A stretch of DNA of 64,000 nucleotides from Chondrilla cf. caribensis (Eukaryota > Porifera > Demospongiae > Chondrillida > Chondrillidae): assembly GCA_964020155.1 (NCBI GenBank), contig OZ026564.1:2818723-2882722 (forward strand). Direction: 5' to 3'. Positions 1-20,811 of the stretch are shown piece by piece. The notes beneath the pieces are model-generated. The model was given only the letters and a program-made list of their open reading frames with translations. It had not been told where the DNA came from and made no database searches. Every line of letters starts with the position of its first letter. Within the stretch, counting starts at the first letter, position 1. The translations under genes were made by a program, and so were the position numbers.

Positions 1-193
1 TAAGACAAACTAAGTTGTTTTGTTGCTATGCACACGAGAAGTATCTCACAATAGCGACTACATACGTACGTACAGTGTTGGGTAGTGTAATGTACTTAAC
101 ACAGTGTGCACATACGTACGCACACACAACAGACATCAAACAGAAACAAGGAGGAGTTGTGACTGACAGGAGAACAAACCACAGTCCACAAAC

Positions 194-1585
194 CTTTGTT
201 AAAACCAAGACTTCCAACATATCCGTAGCTCTTTTGGAAGCCATAAGCATACACTATGGTTCCGAGGACAGCAGAAGGATTCCTGTGTTGGATGTCAAAC
301 GATCCAGTCCCCCTGGGTACAACAATGACTGCTGCGTACCCTTGAATGACCCCCTCTGCATTGCTCACATATCCTACAGAAGCATCACCTTTGCGAATCT
401 TTGTTTGAAGACTGACTCTGTTTATCAATATGACGTTGGGTTGATAGTAGGCAGAAGGGATGGTTATAGTAACATAAAGTGTACTGTAGGGATACCTTAT
501 GATGTTACTGGTATTCAGGAAAACCAATTTATTAATGTTACTGTACTGCTCAATGGCCGGAATTTGCACGAGAAATGGATCTGTATTTATTTGTCTATTA
601 GGTTCTTCATACTTGAAACCAAGACAGTACTGCACAGTCATCACTGGGAGGTTAGCGCTCACAAAGCAGTATCCTTCTGCAGTGTTAACGGTGGCCTCGT
701 GAAATGAGCCAGCCTGCAGTATCCTCGTGATATTAGTTTGATTGCTACCTCTCTGGCTTCTACAAACAACTTTCACAGACGTGTCGTTTTGGCTAGCCAC
801 AACACGATACACATAAGCTTTTCGTGAGTGAAGGGGAGCAAGAATGAAATTTCTACCCCAGTTGCTAATGGGAGGGATCTGTTCGACCATGTGATCGCAG
901 TTACGAATGTTAGCCGGCATATTTGCACACTGGTGTCCTGTTAGGAAAGTTATTGGTTTGTCTGTTACCACTTTTCGTCCTGTCAAATCTTTGGAATCAG
1001 CAATAGTGATAGTCATTCCTTTACGGGGTAAAAAGCAATGCGTTTCGGAAGGGCAATTGACTTCCCCTGAAAGATTGTAAATTCGCAAATAGCTATGTCC
1101 AGGTGTTACAGTCACTGCAGTGTTATCCATAGTGCTCACTATAGCAATGAAGCTTTTAAAATGGACTACTGGTTGTGGCTGAGGTGCAGATATGGCATAG
1201 TAAACATATTCTCGAGATGATGGATGTTGTACGGGAATCCCAAGGTAGGCATCAGCTGTCCCATACTGGTCATTGAGAAACACAATGGATATGTTTTTAT
1301 TGTCCTCTGCTTTAAAGTGGACACCGCGGTTATACTGCTCGTGAAGATGTGCAATATCTAAACCCAAAATGAGCAAACGTGAGAGGTTGTAAGTCGTTGC
1401 CTGGCCTTGTGTAACTGACACACTGGTACGACAGACCGCATTGCTGTGTGCACACTTGTGGCTAATAGAAACCCGGACAGGGTTGGGTTCGACGGTGCTG
1501 ATAGAGAATATGCACCTTTGGTCCGAGGTTGCTTCCAGATTGGGAGTACATGCTAAAAAGAATTCATTCCCGAAATGACTCAATC
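194..1585 (-). CDS. IgGFc-binding-protein-type N-terminal domain, internal exon of a partial gene
   Basis: One long open exon of about 464 codons. The upstream edge is set by a pyrimidine-rich acceptor ending CTCTAG (exon begins at 1585). The downstream edge is a donor AAG|GTTTGT (exon ends at 194); beyond it the frame runs into low-complexity Cys/Val sequence typical of intron read-through. The protein has the beta-rich pattern of the IgGFc_binding family: an N-terminal GNEFFLAC segment, PITFLTGHQCANMP in the middle, PPISNWGRNFILAPL, many N-glycosylation sequons and scattered cysteines. Family members are large secreted or surface mucin-like proteins that combine this domain with VWD or EGF modules. 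The signal-peptide exon and C-terminal exons are not visible; the former should lie at higher coordinates and the latter outside the window. Family assignment is by pattern recognition; function here is unknown. Confidence 0.78.
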
Positions 1586-3933
1586 CTAGAGTAGGAACAA
1601 AATACAGAATTTCAAATACTATAATATTATACAACTAATGTGGTAGACAGTACATAGTGTACATCAAGCCTGTAGGAAGCAGTATGGCTGGTAAGATTTT
1701 GGCCTTACACCATATTTTTGAGTCTTATACTTCACCCGTCATTAATTTTGATTGCACACAGTTGAACCTCTATTGAAGCTAGGGCACTCCGAATAAAGGA
1801 CATTATATAAACAGACGTCATACACCTCCATGAAAATATTTGAAATGCCTCCATGTACATGAGACTATACCAACATATGAATAAACAACTAGCTGCCATA
1901 TGTGTATGTATATCAAAACCCTTCAACAAATGCCCTGTATATTCCATAGTATGAGTATCGGATTTTCTCTTATTTCCAAACCTGAAGGTACTTTTGCACA
2001 GATCAAACCAGTAACATGACAGCCTCCACTGTTCTTACTGCAAAACCTGCGACTACATATATGTATGTGGAATCTAACCAGTATCACCCACTAAGGTGCA
2101 CAGGATTGAATAGGAGAGTCTAAAGATACTGTTTCTGTCACTTGAGAGTCCCAATCAAATAGCGTGGGTTTAAGTACTACAGGTGAGTGGTACGAAATAC
2201 AGCCTGGTGTATGTTACTATAGGCGAACCCAAACTCACTAGCAGATGAGTCTTCAAGTAAGAAGAGCACTATACACAAAATAACCACTCTCATAGCTTCT
2301 GAGCCAACTGCAGATAAATCTTGACTACAAACCAACTCTGATAGATTTCAGGTGCAAAATTCTGTGTCCTTAAGTGACTGGCGATCAATCTCTAACTGTG
2401 GTTGATACAAAAGCACCACTAACATCAGAAATGATCCAAGACGTACAAGCATCCTGTTAATACAGTATCTTTCTACATGGAAGGTTTCCTATACAAGGTG
2501 TCCCTGTCCATGATCCCAAACAGGCTTCAACATGGTTGACCCAGACAGAGATCCTAACCAAAGGAAGCAATTATAACATGATCCAATCCCAACATCATCC
2601 AAGAAACATGACACATATTTGCTCCTAAGGCTTCTATTACACAGTGCTCAAAGAAAAGAATCTTCTGAAGTTTGGAAAGTGAGAAATGTAACACCAAGAG
2701 TATGCCTTGGTGGTCATTGTGGGTAGAATATTATGAGCTACTACTACCATGTAGTAGTTTGTCTTTGAGAACCTTAGTATCTGACACACTCCTACATTGG
2801 ACATCCATACCCTATGTACGCAGTTGTACATTTTTACTACGTATGAAAGAATAAAATAAAATAGTCATTGTCTTCACATCTACAACTCAAGTCAGTTTGA
2901 TCAGTGCAACTGACAGACTCGGAAAACAATTACATCATTCTGTCATATATATGTAAATCCTGTGCAGATGCTATCAGGAACCTAGCATTCCAATGGTCAG
3001 TAAATCACAAGAATGTACGAATGCATATAGAGAATTAATGGAGATTAGACCCAGTGTTGAATAATTCCATGCACATATAGTCATGCCCCATACACACATG
3101 TATATATATAGGACATGACATACATGATAGCAAGGTACACAACAACATCCTCTGTGGTCATCCAGCACCCCATGATCAGCTCATCCCTACAGTACAGCCA
3201 TAAAAGGGAAAGCACAGGCCAGTCCAGGAAGTAAAACCTGACATGGCTTCGGAGCCATACACATTTGCCTGTACCCACGTACACACTGGTTGACTGTCAC
3301 TTTCACTTCCAAATACACAGCCACATGTTGAATCCTAACATATCGATAGTCTCACAGGAAATGCATTTCAATAATTTAGACTTGAATAGATTTTGAACTG
3401 AGAGTTGTTAATAAGTAATCCAGGCATTCTATCATGTCTTCTGACATCAACAGGTGACATCATATCACTAGTTGCCTGAGATAACCATGTGAAAAATTAT
3501 CAGTTGAGGCTATTTCATGACTGAGTTCCAACCACAAATGCACTTATATGAAAGATATTGAATCACGAGTCCACACCTACAACTTATCACATAATAATAT
3601 TGTCATAGTGTCTACATGTTATCTATTGTCATCAAAGAAGTACATGAGAGTGTGTAACTGCAAATTTGTGTGTAGCAATGGACAGAACCTTGCCATAGAT
3701 GGTCTCCAAGTAGTGTAAGTTTATTTTTCCACATTCGCACATGTATTACCGCAGTAATAAACTGGAACATCTTAAAGTTTGAATCTATATCACTTCAAAT
3801 TAAGACTTCTTAAATTGTGACACAACTCTACCGTTACAATCATTCCAGGATTATCCTCCCAAACTGAGTACCTCCCAACATGAAATGAACAAGCTATGTA
3901 CTTCTACAATGAATTTCCTAAAATTTTATTAGC
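1586..3933. other. Non-coding stretch upstream of the IgGFc-type exon
   Basis: About 2.3 kb with stop codons in all frames and no convincing exon on either strand. It probably holds the 5' intron or introns of the minus-strand IgGFc-type gene, but I could not identify a signal-peptide exon. Confidence 0.5.
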
Positions 3934-4492
3934 TAAGGTAAACGGGGGTAATTCCGTAATACATTGACTTTAACACTGTATAAATCAACGACGCTAGAAA
4001 CTACAAGTGGTAAACTTAAACAGGTAGCGGACCTACATGTGTAGAATCAGCGTACCTGATCTGAGCCAGTTACTCTTCGTCGTTAATGAACATGGTTTTG
4101 AAGTATACTGCCGATTCGAATTGGGGGAATTCCGTAATTTCCGAAGCGCGTCATTTTAAAGCATTGTACAACGGCGAGGAGTAAAAAAAAACGAGTTACA
4201 ATTGAGGTTACAAGCAGCTTAAAAGTACTATATTGTGCCTGAATTCTACCACGTTGTCAATCATCTCATTTAGACTGACTGTGAGCACAATAGCGTAGCT
4301 AACGACTTCGGCATTGTCTTGTACGTAGAGAAGACCGGTACAATCGGTAGGCGCTGGGCTAACAGCGCACTAGTTAAAGTTGACTAGCAGGTATATTGTA
4401 GGACATCGCTCCGTACCTTCGCTCCAGTAAAGTGAGTTGAAATCGAAAATTACGAAATTACCCCAATTACGGAATTACCCCCATTTACCTTA
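3934..4492. mobile_element. Non-autonomous DNA element with 27-bp terminal inverted repeats
   Basis: The left end (3934-3960) and right end (4466-4492) are reverse complements apart from one base. The end reads TAAGGTAAACGGGGGTAATT (right copy AAAT instead of AAAC), followed by CCGTAAT. The sub-motif AATTCCGTAAT recurs inside the element (near 4128). There is no coding capacity over 559 bp, so this looks like a MITE. A clean target-site duplication was not found. Confidence 0.7.
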
Positions 4493-4904
4493 CTGCAGAA
4501 TACATTTTTGACTTAGCACAGTTATGTCAACAATGTCCCATCCAATAAATGAGGAACCTGCTTAGTTACTACATTACTATTTTTATTTCAATGCATAATA
4601 CATAATTAACAACAGATAATTCAGTCAATTACTGACATCAGACATAGCTTACATACAGGTAATGGCTTACGACGGAAGCATAGTTGTTTAGAGTATATTC
4701 AGTAGAACTTGTAGCATTTCCTCGAATTTGGAGTTCAAATTCGAGATTCAATCCGCCAGAAGCCGGGTTACACCGTCTTGCTATTATGGTCAGCATATTA
4801 CGTACTCGCACGACTTTTGCAGGTCCATGATGCAATTCATATAGACACGATTCTGAATTTGAAACAAGATTGGAAACGGGGAACTATAATACTTTGCAAA
4901 CAAA
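4493..4904. other. Upstream region of the C39-like gene
   Basis: AT-rich sequence between the inverted-repeat element and the start codon at 4905. No gene is seen. It probably includes the promoter and short 5' leader of the downstream secreted protein. Confidence 0.4.
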
Positions 4905-6135
4905 ATGGCTCCAACTAATTTGCAAGTGGTTCGCTGGCTATTGTGCGCGTTCTTTATATTTTTGCCGTGTGCAGCCGAAGTGGGACTCGCAGGAGTTAAA
5001 TTTAGACGTTTTCCGCACTTCCTCCAGTGTGACCAGAAATGGGGGGGCGATTTGATGGGAGAAGTGAACTGCTCCGTCGTCACCTGTCCTGGAGCGAAGA
5101 TAGGGCGAGACACGGTCTGCAGACAAGGTGAAATGCATAGTGTGCGATAACTAGGGCGGCGACATGGGGTAGAGAGAGGTGACTTCCGACCACGGTGTTA
5201 TTCCGATTACTTGTGGATATACACTGACTTCATTGGATTCGATTGGATCATAGACACTACATAATGTTATGTAGTGTCTATGATTGGATAGCTTATTCTA
5301 TTATCAATTCAATAGCTCATTACTCCCCAATCCTCATATCTTGTCTCTGTTTCTTCTTCTTCTTCTACAAGTTCTGCGTAATTCCTACAAACGTTATTAG
5401 CCAAAGATTTTTTTCACCCAACGTTTCGGTAACTAACAGCCACCTTCTCCAGCATTCGTGACTCACAGTAATTACTTCATTATGTGTAGCCATGCTATTG
5501 ATGTGTTCATTCTCACGGACTTACGTAATTAGACACATTTTTCACTTACAACGGCCAACCCAATGAGTTGGCTCCACGAAACCAAGTGGTGTTTAAGCAG
5601 TCTGACCTGCTAGACCATCCTAGTAGCCCTCAATCACTTTTGAGTGGTGCATGTGTGATGTGTGTCTGTTTAGACGGCAATAACACTTGTGAGCAGCTGG
5701 TGATTGAGCATCATGTTGCATTCTATCCTGTATAGGTTGTGCCATGTCTTCACTTAGTATGGCCCTCAATGGATACGGTTATCATCTGGACGGGTTGGAG
5801 CCTAATCCGGGCACCCTAAACCAGTGGCTAGTGAAGAACTCAGGATATGGTTGTGTGAGCGGGGACTGCAACAATCTTGAGTTACAGAGAGTGGAGGGGA
5901 TTCACGGTAACATTTCGTACCGGGGGAACCCCCTACATCCAAGTTGGGCTTACAGGGCATGATGGATATGTTGAAGGACGGACTAGTGCTGATAGCTCAC
6001 GTGAGGAACAAGAGTCACTTTGTCCTGGTGACAGGGTATGCTTCAGCAGGAAACTTTACTGTTCTAGACCCTTTCTACAATACTACATTGTATAGCTTTG
6101 ATAGTATGAGTGATGTTATTGTATACAGTATGTAA
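4905..6135 (+). CDS. Secreted peptidase C39-like protein, two exons, probable frameshift
   Basis: Exon 1 is 4905-5127 (donor CAAG|GTGAAA) and exon 2 is 5736-6135 (acceptor TATAG). The phase-1 junction makes GGT, giving RQGCAMSSLSMALNGYG, the active-site block of the Peptidase_C39_2 fold with Cys76. An N-terminal hydrophobic stretch (WLLCAFFIFLPCAA) is a signal peptide. Later come SHFVLVTGY with the catalytic His (codon 6016-6018) and VLDPFYN with the Asp position. The first half of exon 2 reads in the frame of NPGTLNQWLVKNSGYG, but the His/Asp half is one frame off. The switch lies near a run of five G (5922-5926) and five C (5929-5933), where one missing base would join the frames. It may therefore be a sequence error, a pseudogene or a hidden splice. 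The expected product is about 207 aa. The substrate is unknown. Confidence 0.72.
5248..5283. mobile_element. 36-bp perfect hairpin element flanked by 5-bp direct repeats
   Basis: It lies in the intron of the C39-like gene. Two 17-bp arms (TCATAGACACTACATAA and its complement) are separated by TG. TTGGA precedes it at 5243-5247 and follows at 5284-5288, as a target-site duplication would. It shares its end sequence with the hairpins at 53185 and 53591. Confidence 0.65.
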
Positions 6136-7138
6136 ATGATGTAATAATTATAAAGCCACAACTCGTATAACTCTTTGAAATTGCGATTTATAGTAATGTA
6201 TGTGTGTTGATTCACAGAACTGTATCAATTTGTATAATTTATGGAATTTTGTTATTCACATTCATGTACTTATGTGTGTTATTTGCATCAATGTTTCAAA
6301 CTGTAGGGTCTTGTCTACTATTATCGATTTGTACCTTTGTGTTAATTTGTGTACATTTATGCAAAGTGATTGCTAATGATAGTAATTCTGAATGGACGAT
6401 ATGTGTACGTAGACTGCTAGTCAAACTTCGCCAACCTTATTCATTCTATATATGGTGACCAGCGCCCATGATACTTGGTGTGCCAGACAGAATTAATAGT
6501 TCATGGCTCTGGAATCTGGACTTCCCGAGAAGCCAGTCTACCACCCTAACATCAGATGACACCTTAATGTGGACTATATGTGTGATGGCAACAGCAGCTG
6601 AAGCATGGTGGTAAGTGGCATGTTCTCCTTGGCTGTGGGGCATGAAGCACCTCCCCGTCCTCGTCGGATGCCCTGGGCACACATGAAGTGTGGCTGAGAG
6701 AGGTGCAAGATTGAACAGATATAAATATGCAAATTTTTACAACTAAATTTCAAAGACATATGTACTGTAATGTGCAAGTCTTTCTTTTTAGTCTATTATA
6801 AAATGAGCCTACGTCGAATTATCCTATTATTATTATTAAATTTGATTTATGTTATAGCTAATTAAATACCACTTCAGTGTAGTATCTATTATTGTTTAAG
6901 CTGTTATATCAAAATGACGGTCCCCCCCCCCCCTTTTTTCCGATGGCGGTATATCTAGACTAATATACTGTGCATAAACGTATGTACAAGGATGTGGATG
7001 ACCAAATATACACGCTTCAACGAATTAATGGCTGCGTCGCTTCTATACTATAAAATGATTATTACCGTACTATAGACAGATTCACTCCCGTTCGAGCAAC
7101 GTTAAGGTCTGGCCACGCGAGACCAAGTAGCAAGGAAG
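6136..7138. other. Intergenic region between the C39-like gene and the glutaminase A-like gene
   Basis: About 1 kb, AT-rich, with a C-run and T-run near 6920-6940. No supported gene. The last 100 bp should hold the promoter of the intronless gene at 7139. Confidence 0.4.
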
Positions 7139-9217
7139 ATGATGTTTGCAAAAGTTTGTGTTCTATTTTGTTTCTTTGCTGTCGTTGGGGCGCAACTTAC
7201 GCCCGGATTTCGACCGCCTTCTGTTCCCCTGATGGTCGTCAATCCTTATTTCAGCGTCTGGTCCAGCGCGGACGGTCTGTACGACAATCCCACTGTTCAC
7301 TGGAGTGGATCTATCGCTTTCTTTGCCGGGATGACAAGGATTGACGGCAAGCCTTATAGATTCATGTCCAGAGACTCCGACCTCCCGGAGAACGTGATGC
7401 CCCAGAAAGGCGTCCAAGTATTCCCAACACGCACAGTGTACTGCTTCGAAACCAGCGGTGTCCAGCTAAACCTAACATTTACAACACCTTCCCTCCCCGA
7501 CCAAGTTGAGTACGGCTCTCTTCCGATAACCTTCATTCGCTATGATGTCAAGAGCGTAGACGGGGGTATGCACAACGTGAGCTTGTATTACGACAACACA
7601 GCGGAAATTGCAGTGTCGGATGTTTCTGAGAACGTGACCTGGAGTAGGAGCTCTGCTCAAGTGGATGGATGTGCAACCATGAGGATTGGAACACTGTCTC
7701 AGCAGTTTGCCAAAGAGGGGTCTGACAGGATAAACTGGGGGTACTTGTATGTGAGTGTGCCCCAGGAGAGCGGTCTACAGACTACTATGGCCAGCGTTGG
7801 AGATTCCAGGGGTGCTTTTATGAAGAACCAGCCATTCCCTAGTGACAGTACAGATAACCCCAGACCGTGTAATGATAAATGGCCTGGTATTGCTGTCTCC
7901 TGGAATCTTGGCAGTGTTGGTTCAACGGGGGTGTCCAAGTATGCCTTGATAGCATATGACCAGATAGACTCTATACTCTATTTTGGGACTGAAATGACTC
8001 CGTATTGGAGATATGTTTACAAGGGTTCTGTATCAGCGATGCTCTCATACGCTCACGCCAATCGTGATGCTATTGTTAGCAAATGTGTCGACACTGATAA
8101 CAGTGTCATGTCTGTGTTAGGCAAACTGGGGGGATCAAACTACACCAGCATTGCGTCTCTCGTGTGGCGACAGGCTGTGGGCGGAACTGAATCAGTTTGG
8201 AACGGTGTGATTAACAAGGAGTGGCGCTTCATGAAGGAGATCTCTAGCGATGGTGATGTCAGCACAGTTGACGTTCTTTTCCCTGCGTCACCGTTATTTG
8301 TATGGAAGAGCCCTCAAGCCTTCTACCTCATGCTTGAGCCTCTCCTTGCCTACACAAACAATGAAACTGCAATGTACGGGTTGAACGTCACCTACAACCT
8401 TCCATGGTGCCCTCATCACTTAGGACATTGGCCCATTTGTGACCTCACACCAAGACACCAAGAACAAATGCCAATCGAGGAGACCGGCAACATACTTATA
8501 ATGCTTGCAGCCATTGCCAAAGCCGACCCCAGTTGGCTCTTGTCAAACGTGGCCAAGTATAAACGTGTTTTAAGGACTTTCGGTGACTACCTTGTCAGTA
8601 GTTTGCCTGACCCGGAGAACCAACTTTGTACAGATGATTTTGAAGGACCATCTCCGCACAATGTGAATCTTGCTGCCAAAGGTATTGTTGGTCTTGGTGC
8701 ATATGCTTACATACTGGAACTGGACGGCAACAAGACGGGAGCTGCTTACTATTTGACTATAGCCCAGAAGTATGCCCAGTACTGGTTGCAGCATTCGCTG
8801 GACAAGGACCACTATAGGCTGCAGTACAACCTCGCTGATTCCTGGTCTCTCAAGTACAATCTCATGTACCAGAGGCTGTTTGGGTTCAAGTTATTCCCAG
8901 ACAGTGTGTTCACCATGGAAGAGAGTTACTACAAGCAAAAGATGAATCCATATGGTGTCCCTTTGGACGATCGTGCAGACTTCACCAAGGCAGACTGGAT
9001 GATGTGGGTCGCTGCAATGGGTAGCCAGGATCAGTTCCAAACTCTGGTGGACAAGCTCTACCTCTTTGCCAACACCACTCCGGACCGTGTTCCCTTCACA
9101 GATTGGTACTACACTTCTACTGCAAAACGACGTGGGTTTATTGCCAGACCTGTGATGGGAGGACTATATGCAAGAGCATTGCTAATGTCACCACTGTCCA
9201 TTGATCCTCTTATTTGA
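7139..9217 (+). CDS. Secreted glutaminase A (GtaA)-like protein, intronless
   Basis: A single uninterrupted 692-codon frame. Residues 1-19 (MMFAKVCVLFCFFAVVGAQ) form a signal peptide with cleavage after VGA. The mature protein begins PGFRPPSVPLMVVNPYFSVW, the N-terminal signature of the GtaA family, followed by the beta-sandwich region and the C-terminal six-hairpin (alpha/alpha) domain with RADFTKADWMMWVAAM and the closing ARPVMGGLYARALLM. Length and domain order match fungal secreted glutaminase A (about 690 aa), which hydrolyses L-glutamine to glutamate and ammonia. Many N-x-S/T sequons fit secretion. Enzymatic activity on glutamine is inferred, because few members of this family have been tested. 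The lack of introns contrasts with most neighbours, which have 2-14 introns, and is compatible with retroposition or lateral acquisition. A second ATG directly follows the first. Confidence 0.88.
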   Translation: MMFAKVCVLFCFFAVVGAQLTPGFRPPSVPLMVVNPYFSVWSSADGLYDNPTVHWSGSIAFFAGMTRIDGKPYRFMSRDSDLPENVMPQKGVQVFPTRTVYCFETSGVQLNLTFTTPSLPDQVEYGSLPITFIRYDVKSVDGGMHNVSLYYDNTAEIAVSDVSENVTWSRSSAQVDGCATMRIGTLSQQFAKEGSDRINWGYLYVSVPQESGLQTTMASVGDSRGAFMKNQPFPSDSTDNPRPCNDKWPGIAVSWNLGSVGSTGVSKYALIAYDQIDSILYFGTEMTPYWRYVYKGSVSAMLSYAHANRDAIVSKCVDTDNSVMSVLGKLGGSNYTSIASLVWRQAVGGTESVWNGVINKEWRFMKEISSDGDVSTVDVLFPASPLFVWKSPQAFYLMLEPLLAYTNNETAMYGLNVTYNLPWCPHHLGHWPICDLTPRHQEQMPIEETGNILIMLAAIAKADPSWLLSNVAKYKRVLRTFGDYLVSSLPDPENQLCTDDFEGPSPHNVNLAAKGIVGLGAYAYILELDGNKTGAAYYLTIAQKYAQYWLQHSLDKDHYRLQYNLADSWSLKYNLMYQRLFGFKLFPDSVFTMEESYYKQKMNPYGVPLDDRADFTKADWMMWVAAMGSQDQFQTLVDKLYLFANTTPDRVPFTDWYYTSTAKRRGFIARPVMGGLYARALLMSPLSIDPLI

Positions 9218-9807
9218 GTACAGTTCGTGTATATTTTGATAAACTTACTTTGTATGTAGTGTTACATCTTAATTATTATTATATGTATCTAATCCTGCAT
9301 GTAGTAGCTTTATGTACATTGCAACATAATTCCTTGAAGATTAATTTACTAATTTTGAATAATTATATACAATTTGTAATACTGTTAAATAATTATATGT
9401 TCAGTATACGTACATGTCGAATTAGAATTCAAAATTTTCATAATAATTTTATTAAACTTTTAATATTGATACAATTATTTTACAATAATATATAGAATAT
9501 ATGACACCCATGCATATTTACGAAAATCATAATCATATTTTAAATGTTATAAATGCATCTCATGCATGATATCATAATTATTTTATTTTTAGCGAGTTAA
9601 TAGACAGTGCATGCATGCCATAACTGAATTCGAATTCATCCGAACGTACGATACACTAAACAGTATGTATTGTATGGACCATCATTATACCACTGATATC
9701 AACAGTAATCATTAACACCATAAAATAATTTCTCTATTAAAAACAACAACCAACAGACATGCACACAATCTGAAATGATGTCAACAAAACACGTTATAAG
9801 CAATAAT

Positions 9808-9815
<8 letters not shown>

Positions 9816-9864
<49 letters not shown>
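9816..9864. repeat. (CA)n microsatellite, about 49 bp
   Basis: Uninterrupted CA dinucleotides on the plus strand, located downstream of the CELF stop codon on the opposite strand. Confidence 0.95.
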
Positions 9865-9865
<1 letters not shown>

Positions 9866-10448
9866 TTCGTTCATACTGAGTTGTTGTTACATGCCACAAG
9901 ATACGTACATGTACAAACACTTATAGTAAGAATAATAGCAGCATAACTGCAAACAAAAATAATACACTACTTACATAATATGCACCATATAAGACGAGAA
10001 AAAAGGCACTTACAATACAATGGCCATAGGTAACACACAAGACGATTTTAAAAGAGCTGAGATGTGTGACACAGCACATCACAACACAGGGAAAAATGTA
10101 GCGGAACAAAAATACACTAGATGAAGAATATAAAGGGTACATATAATAATAGTCTATATGTATGTGTCTACAACAGATTGAAAATAGGACTTTTTGGTAT
10201 GATACACAGCACACACAAACAAACAAACAAACACGATGGACGAAATATGACAACTTTATCAAAATCAGAGACGAGTCAACAAAACACTTTGATCAACCTG
10301 TAGCAGTGGAGGAATATACGATCAGTGCAGTATAATCATTACATAGAATAATAATGTGAATGTCACACTATGAAAATGTATGTACGTATATTATACATAT
10401 ATAGGTATGCACATATGAACATAAACTACAAAGACCTAACACACAGAA

Positions 10449-10455
<7 letters not shown>

Positions 10456-10510
<55 letters not shown>
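10456..10510. repeat. (CA)n microsatellite in the CELF 3' UTR, (GU)n in sense
   Basis: About 55 bp of CA, beginning 41 nt past the CELF stop codon in transcript direction, so the mRNA would carry (GU)n close to the stop. Confidence 0.9.
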
Positions 10511-10512
<2 letters not shown>

Positions 10513-10550
10513 ACTTACCTGACAAAACTTCATTACGTAAAACAGAACTT

Positions 10551-19362
<8,812 letters not shown>

Positions 19363-20198
19363 CTTGTTATAAGTATACGGACTCACTACCGGAGTGTGAA
19401 TCACTTGAATACGGATTGATTTACGAGCGAAATTTCACATTCCCAATTGCGACTTGATTTGGGAATCGTAACCTGTCACAACCCAATTACCACACACATC
19501 GATTACCGCGATTACTACACACACCATTGTAGTCACATGTGACATCAAGTTATACATTTGTAATCTTAAGCTTATACATAATAATAGGACAGTATACAAT
19601 TAGAATTAAGAGATGCAAGTGATTCAGAACTGCCCCTCGTGATCAAGCATAATATATCCAATTTCACCATGATCAATGGCATATGAATGATGACCTAAAG
19701 CTTGAATATATATTTGACATTTTTGGGCGAATAGAAAGTTCCATGGCCAATCTGGTCATAATATTACATAAACCAATTTTGTATGAGTGAAGATGTACAA
19801 ATGATTAATAATTGCATTACAAGTTAATTTTTACAAATTCAATGTGCATATTAAGGAATATACATATTACGTACACTCATTGTACACATTCATATTATTG
19901 TCAGGGACAAATTCTCTGTTGCTGTATAATAATTATATTATGTTTTATGAACAGAATTAGTGGGAAATTAGTCGGGGCATAATAATAATAATATTCATGC
20001 TAATACCTCTCATGTTAATCGTTCCGTTTAATGAAACTGCATTGAGCACAATTACTTGTAATACGTAGTAATTACAACCCTGATGAGATAATATACCATA
20101 CTAAGCAGTCACACCTTTATTACGACATCCTAAAGCTGTTATGAAATTAAACAGTTCCTTTTAAGCAAAGACCAGACGTTATAAATCAATAGCCTGGT
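19363..20198. other. CELF upstream region and FAH 3' flank
   Basis: About 840 bp between the CELF start codon and the FAH stop codon, both on the minus strand. It holds the presumed CELF promoter and the FAH polyadenylation region. No further gene is seen. Confidence 0.5.
20116..20121 (-). terminator. Candidate FAH polyadenylation signal AATAAA
   Basis: TTTATT on the plus strand reads AATAAA in FAH sense, about 78 nt after the stop codon, a normal distance for a short 3' UTR. Confidence 0.45.
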
Positions 20199-20604
20199 TT
20201 ATAGCGCCGGGAGGACCTGTCCACGACATTCTCCAAACCCGATACGGAAACCATCCCCCTGGCAGTAGCCCCTCATCACAACCTCATCTCCATCTTGAAT
20301 GAACTTGCGCGTGTCTCCGTTGTCCAGGTTTACAGTCCTGGTCCCTTTCCAAGACAGCTCCAACATGCTGCCGAGAGAGGAGGCATCCTACAGATATGGG
20401 TTGAATGCACAGCGGAAGGATGAATAAATATGGATAAATATTCACACAATTACAGCCAGAAGACACAGGTGATAAGTACAGATGTATGCCAAATAGGCTG
20501 ACAGAAATGTATGTGCACACGTATGTGTATGCACTCTCTATGGAACAAATGTACGCAAATGTATGAAGAAGTGCATGCACACAGGAAAACACGCACACAA
20601 TCAT

Positions 20605-20690
<86 letters not shown>

Positions 20691-20730
20691 CCTACACACA
20701 CCCACATCCACATCCACACACACACATGCA

Positions 20731-20811
<81 letters not shown>

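Larger units (their letters stand above)
9218..10550. other. Convergent intergenic region and CELF 3' UTR, AT-rich with microsatellites
   Basis: It lies between the stop codons of the glutaminase-like gene (+) and CELF (-). It contains very AT-rich sequence (9230-9650) and two CA tracts on the plus strand, which read GU in a CELF transcript. No gene. Confidence 0.5.

Noticed and set aside
4790..5138. Minus-strand open frames over the C39-like exon 1
   Set aside because: Shadows of the real coding exon, which has a signal peptide, a Kozak-like start and a productive splice junction.
6446..6777. Minus-strand open frames of 67-78 codons
   Set aside because: No domain, signal peptide or splice support.
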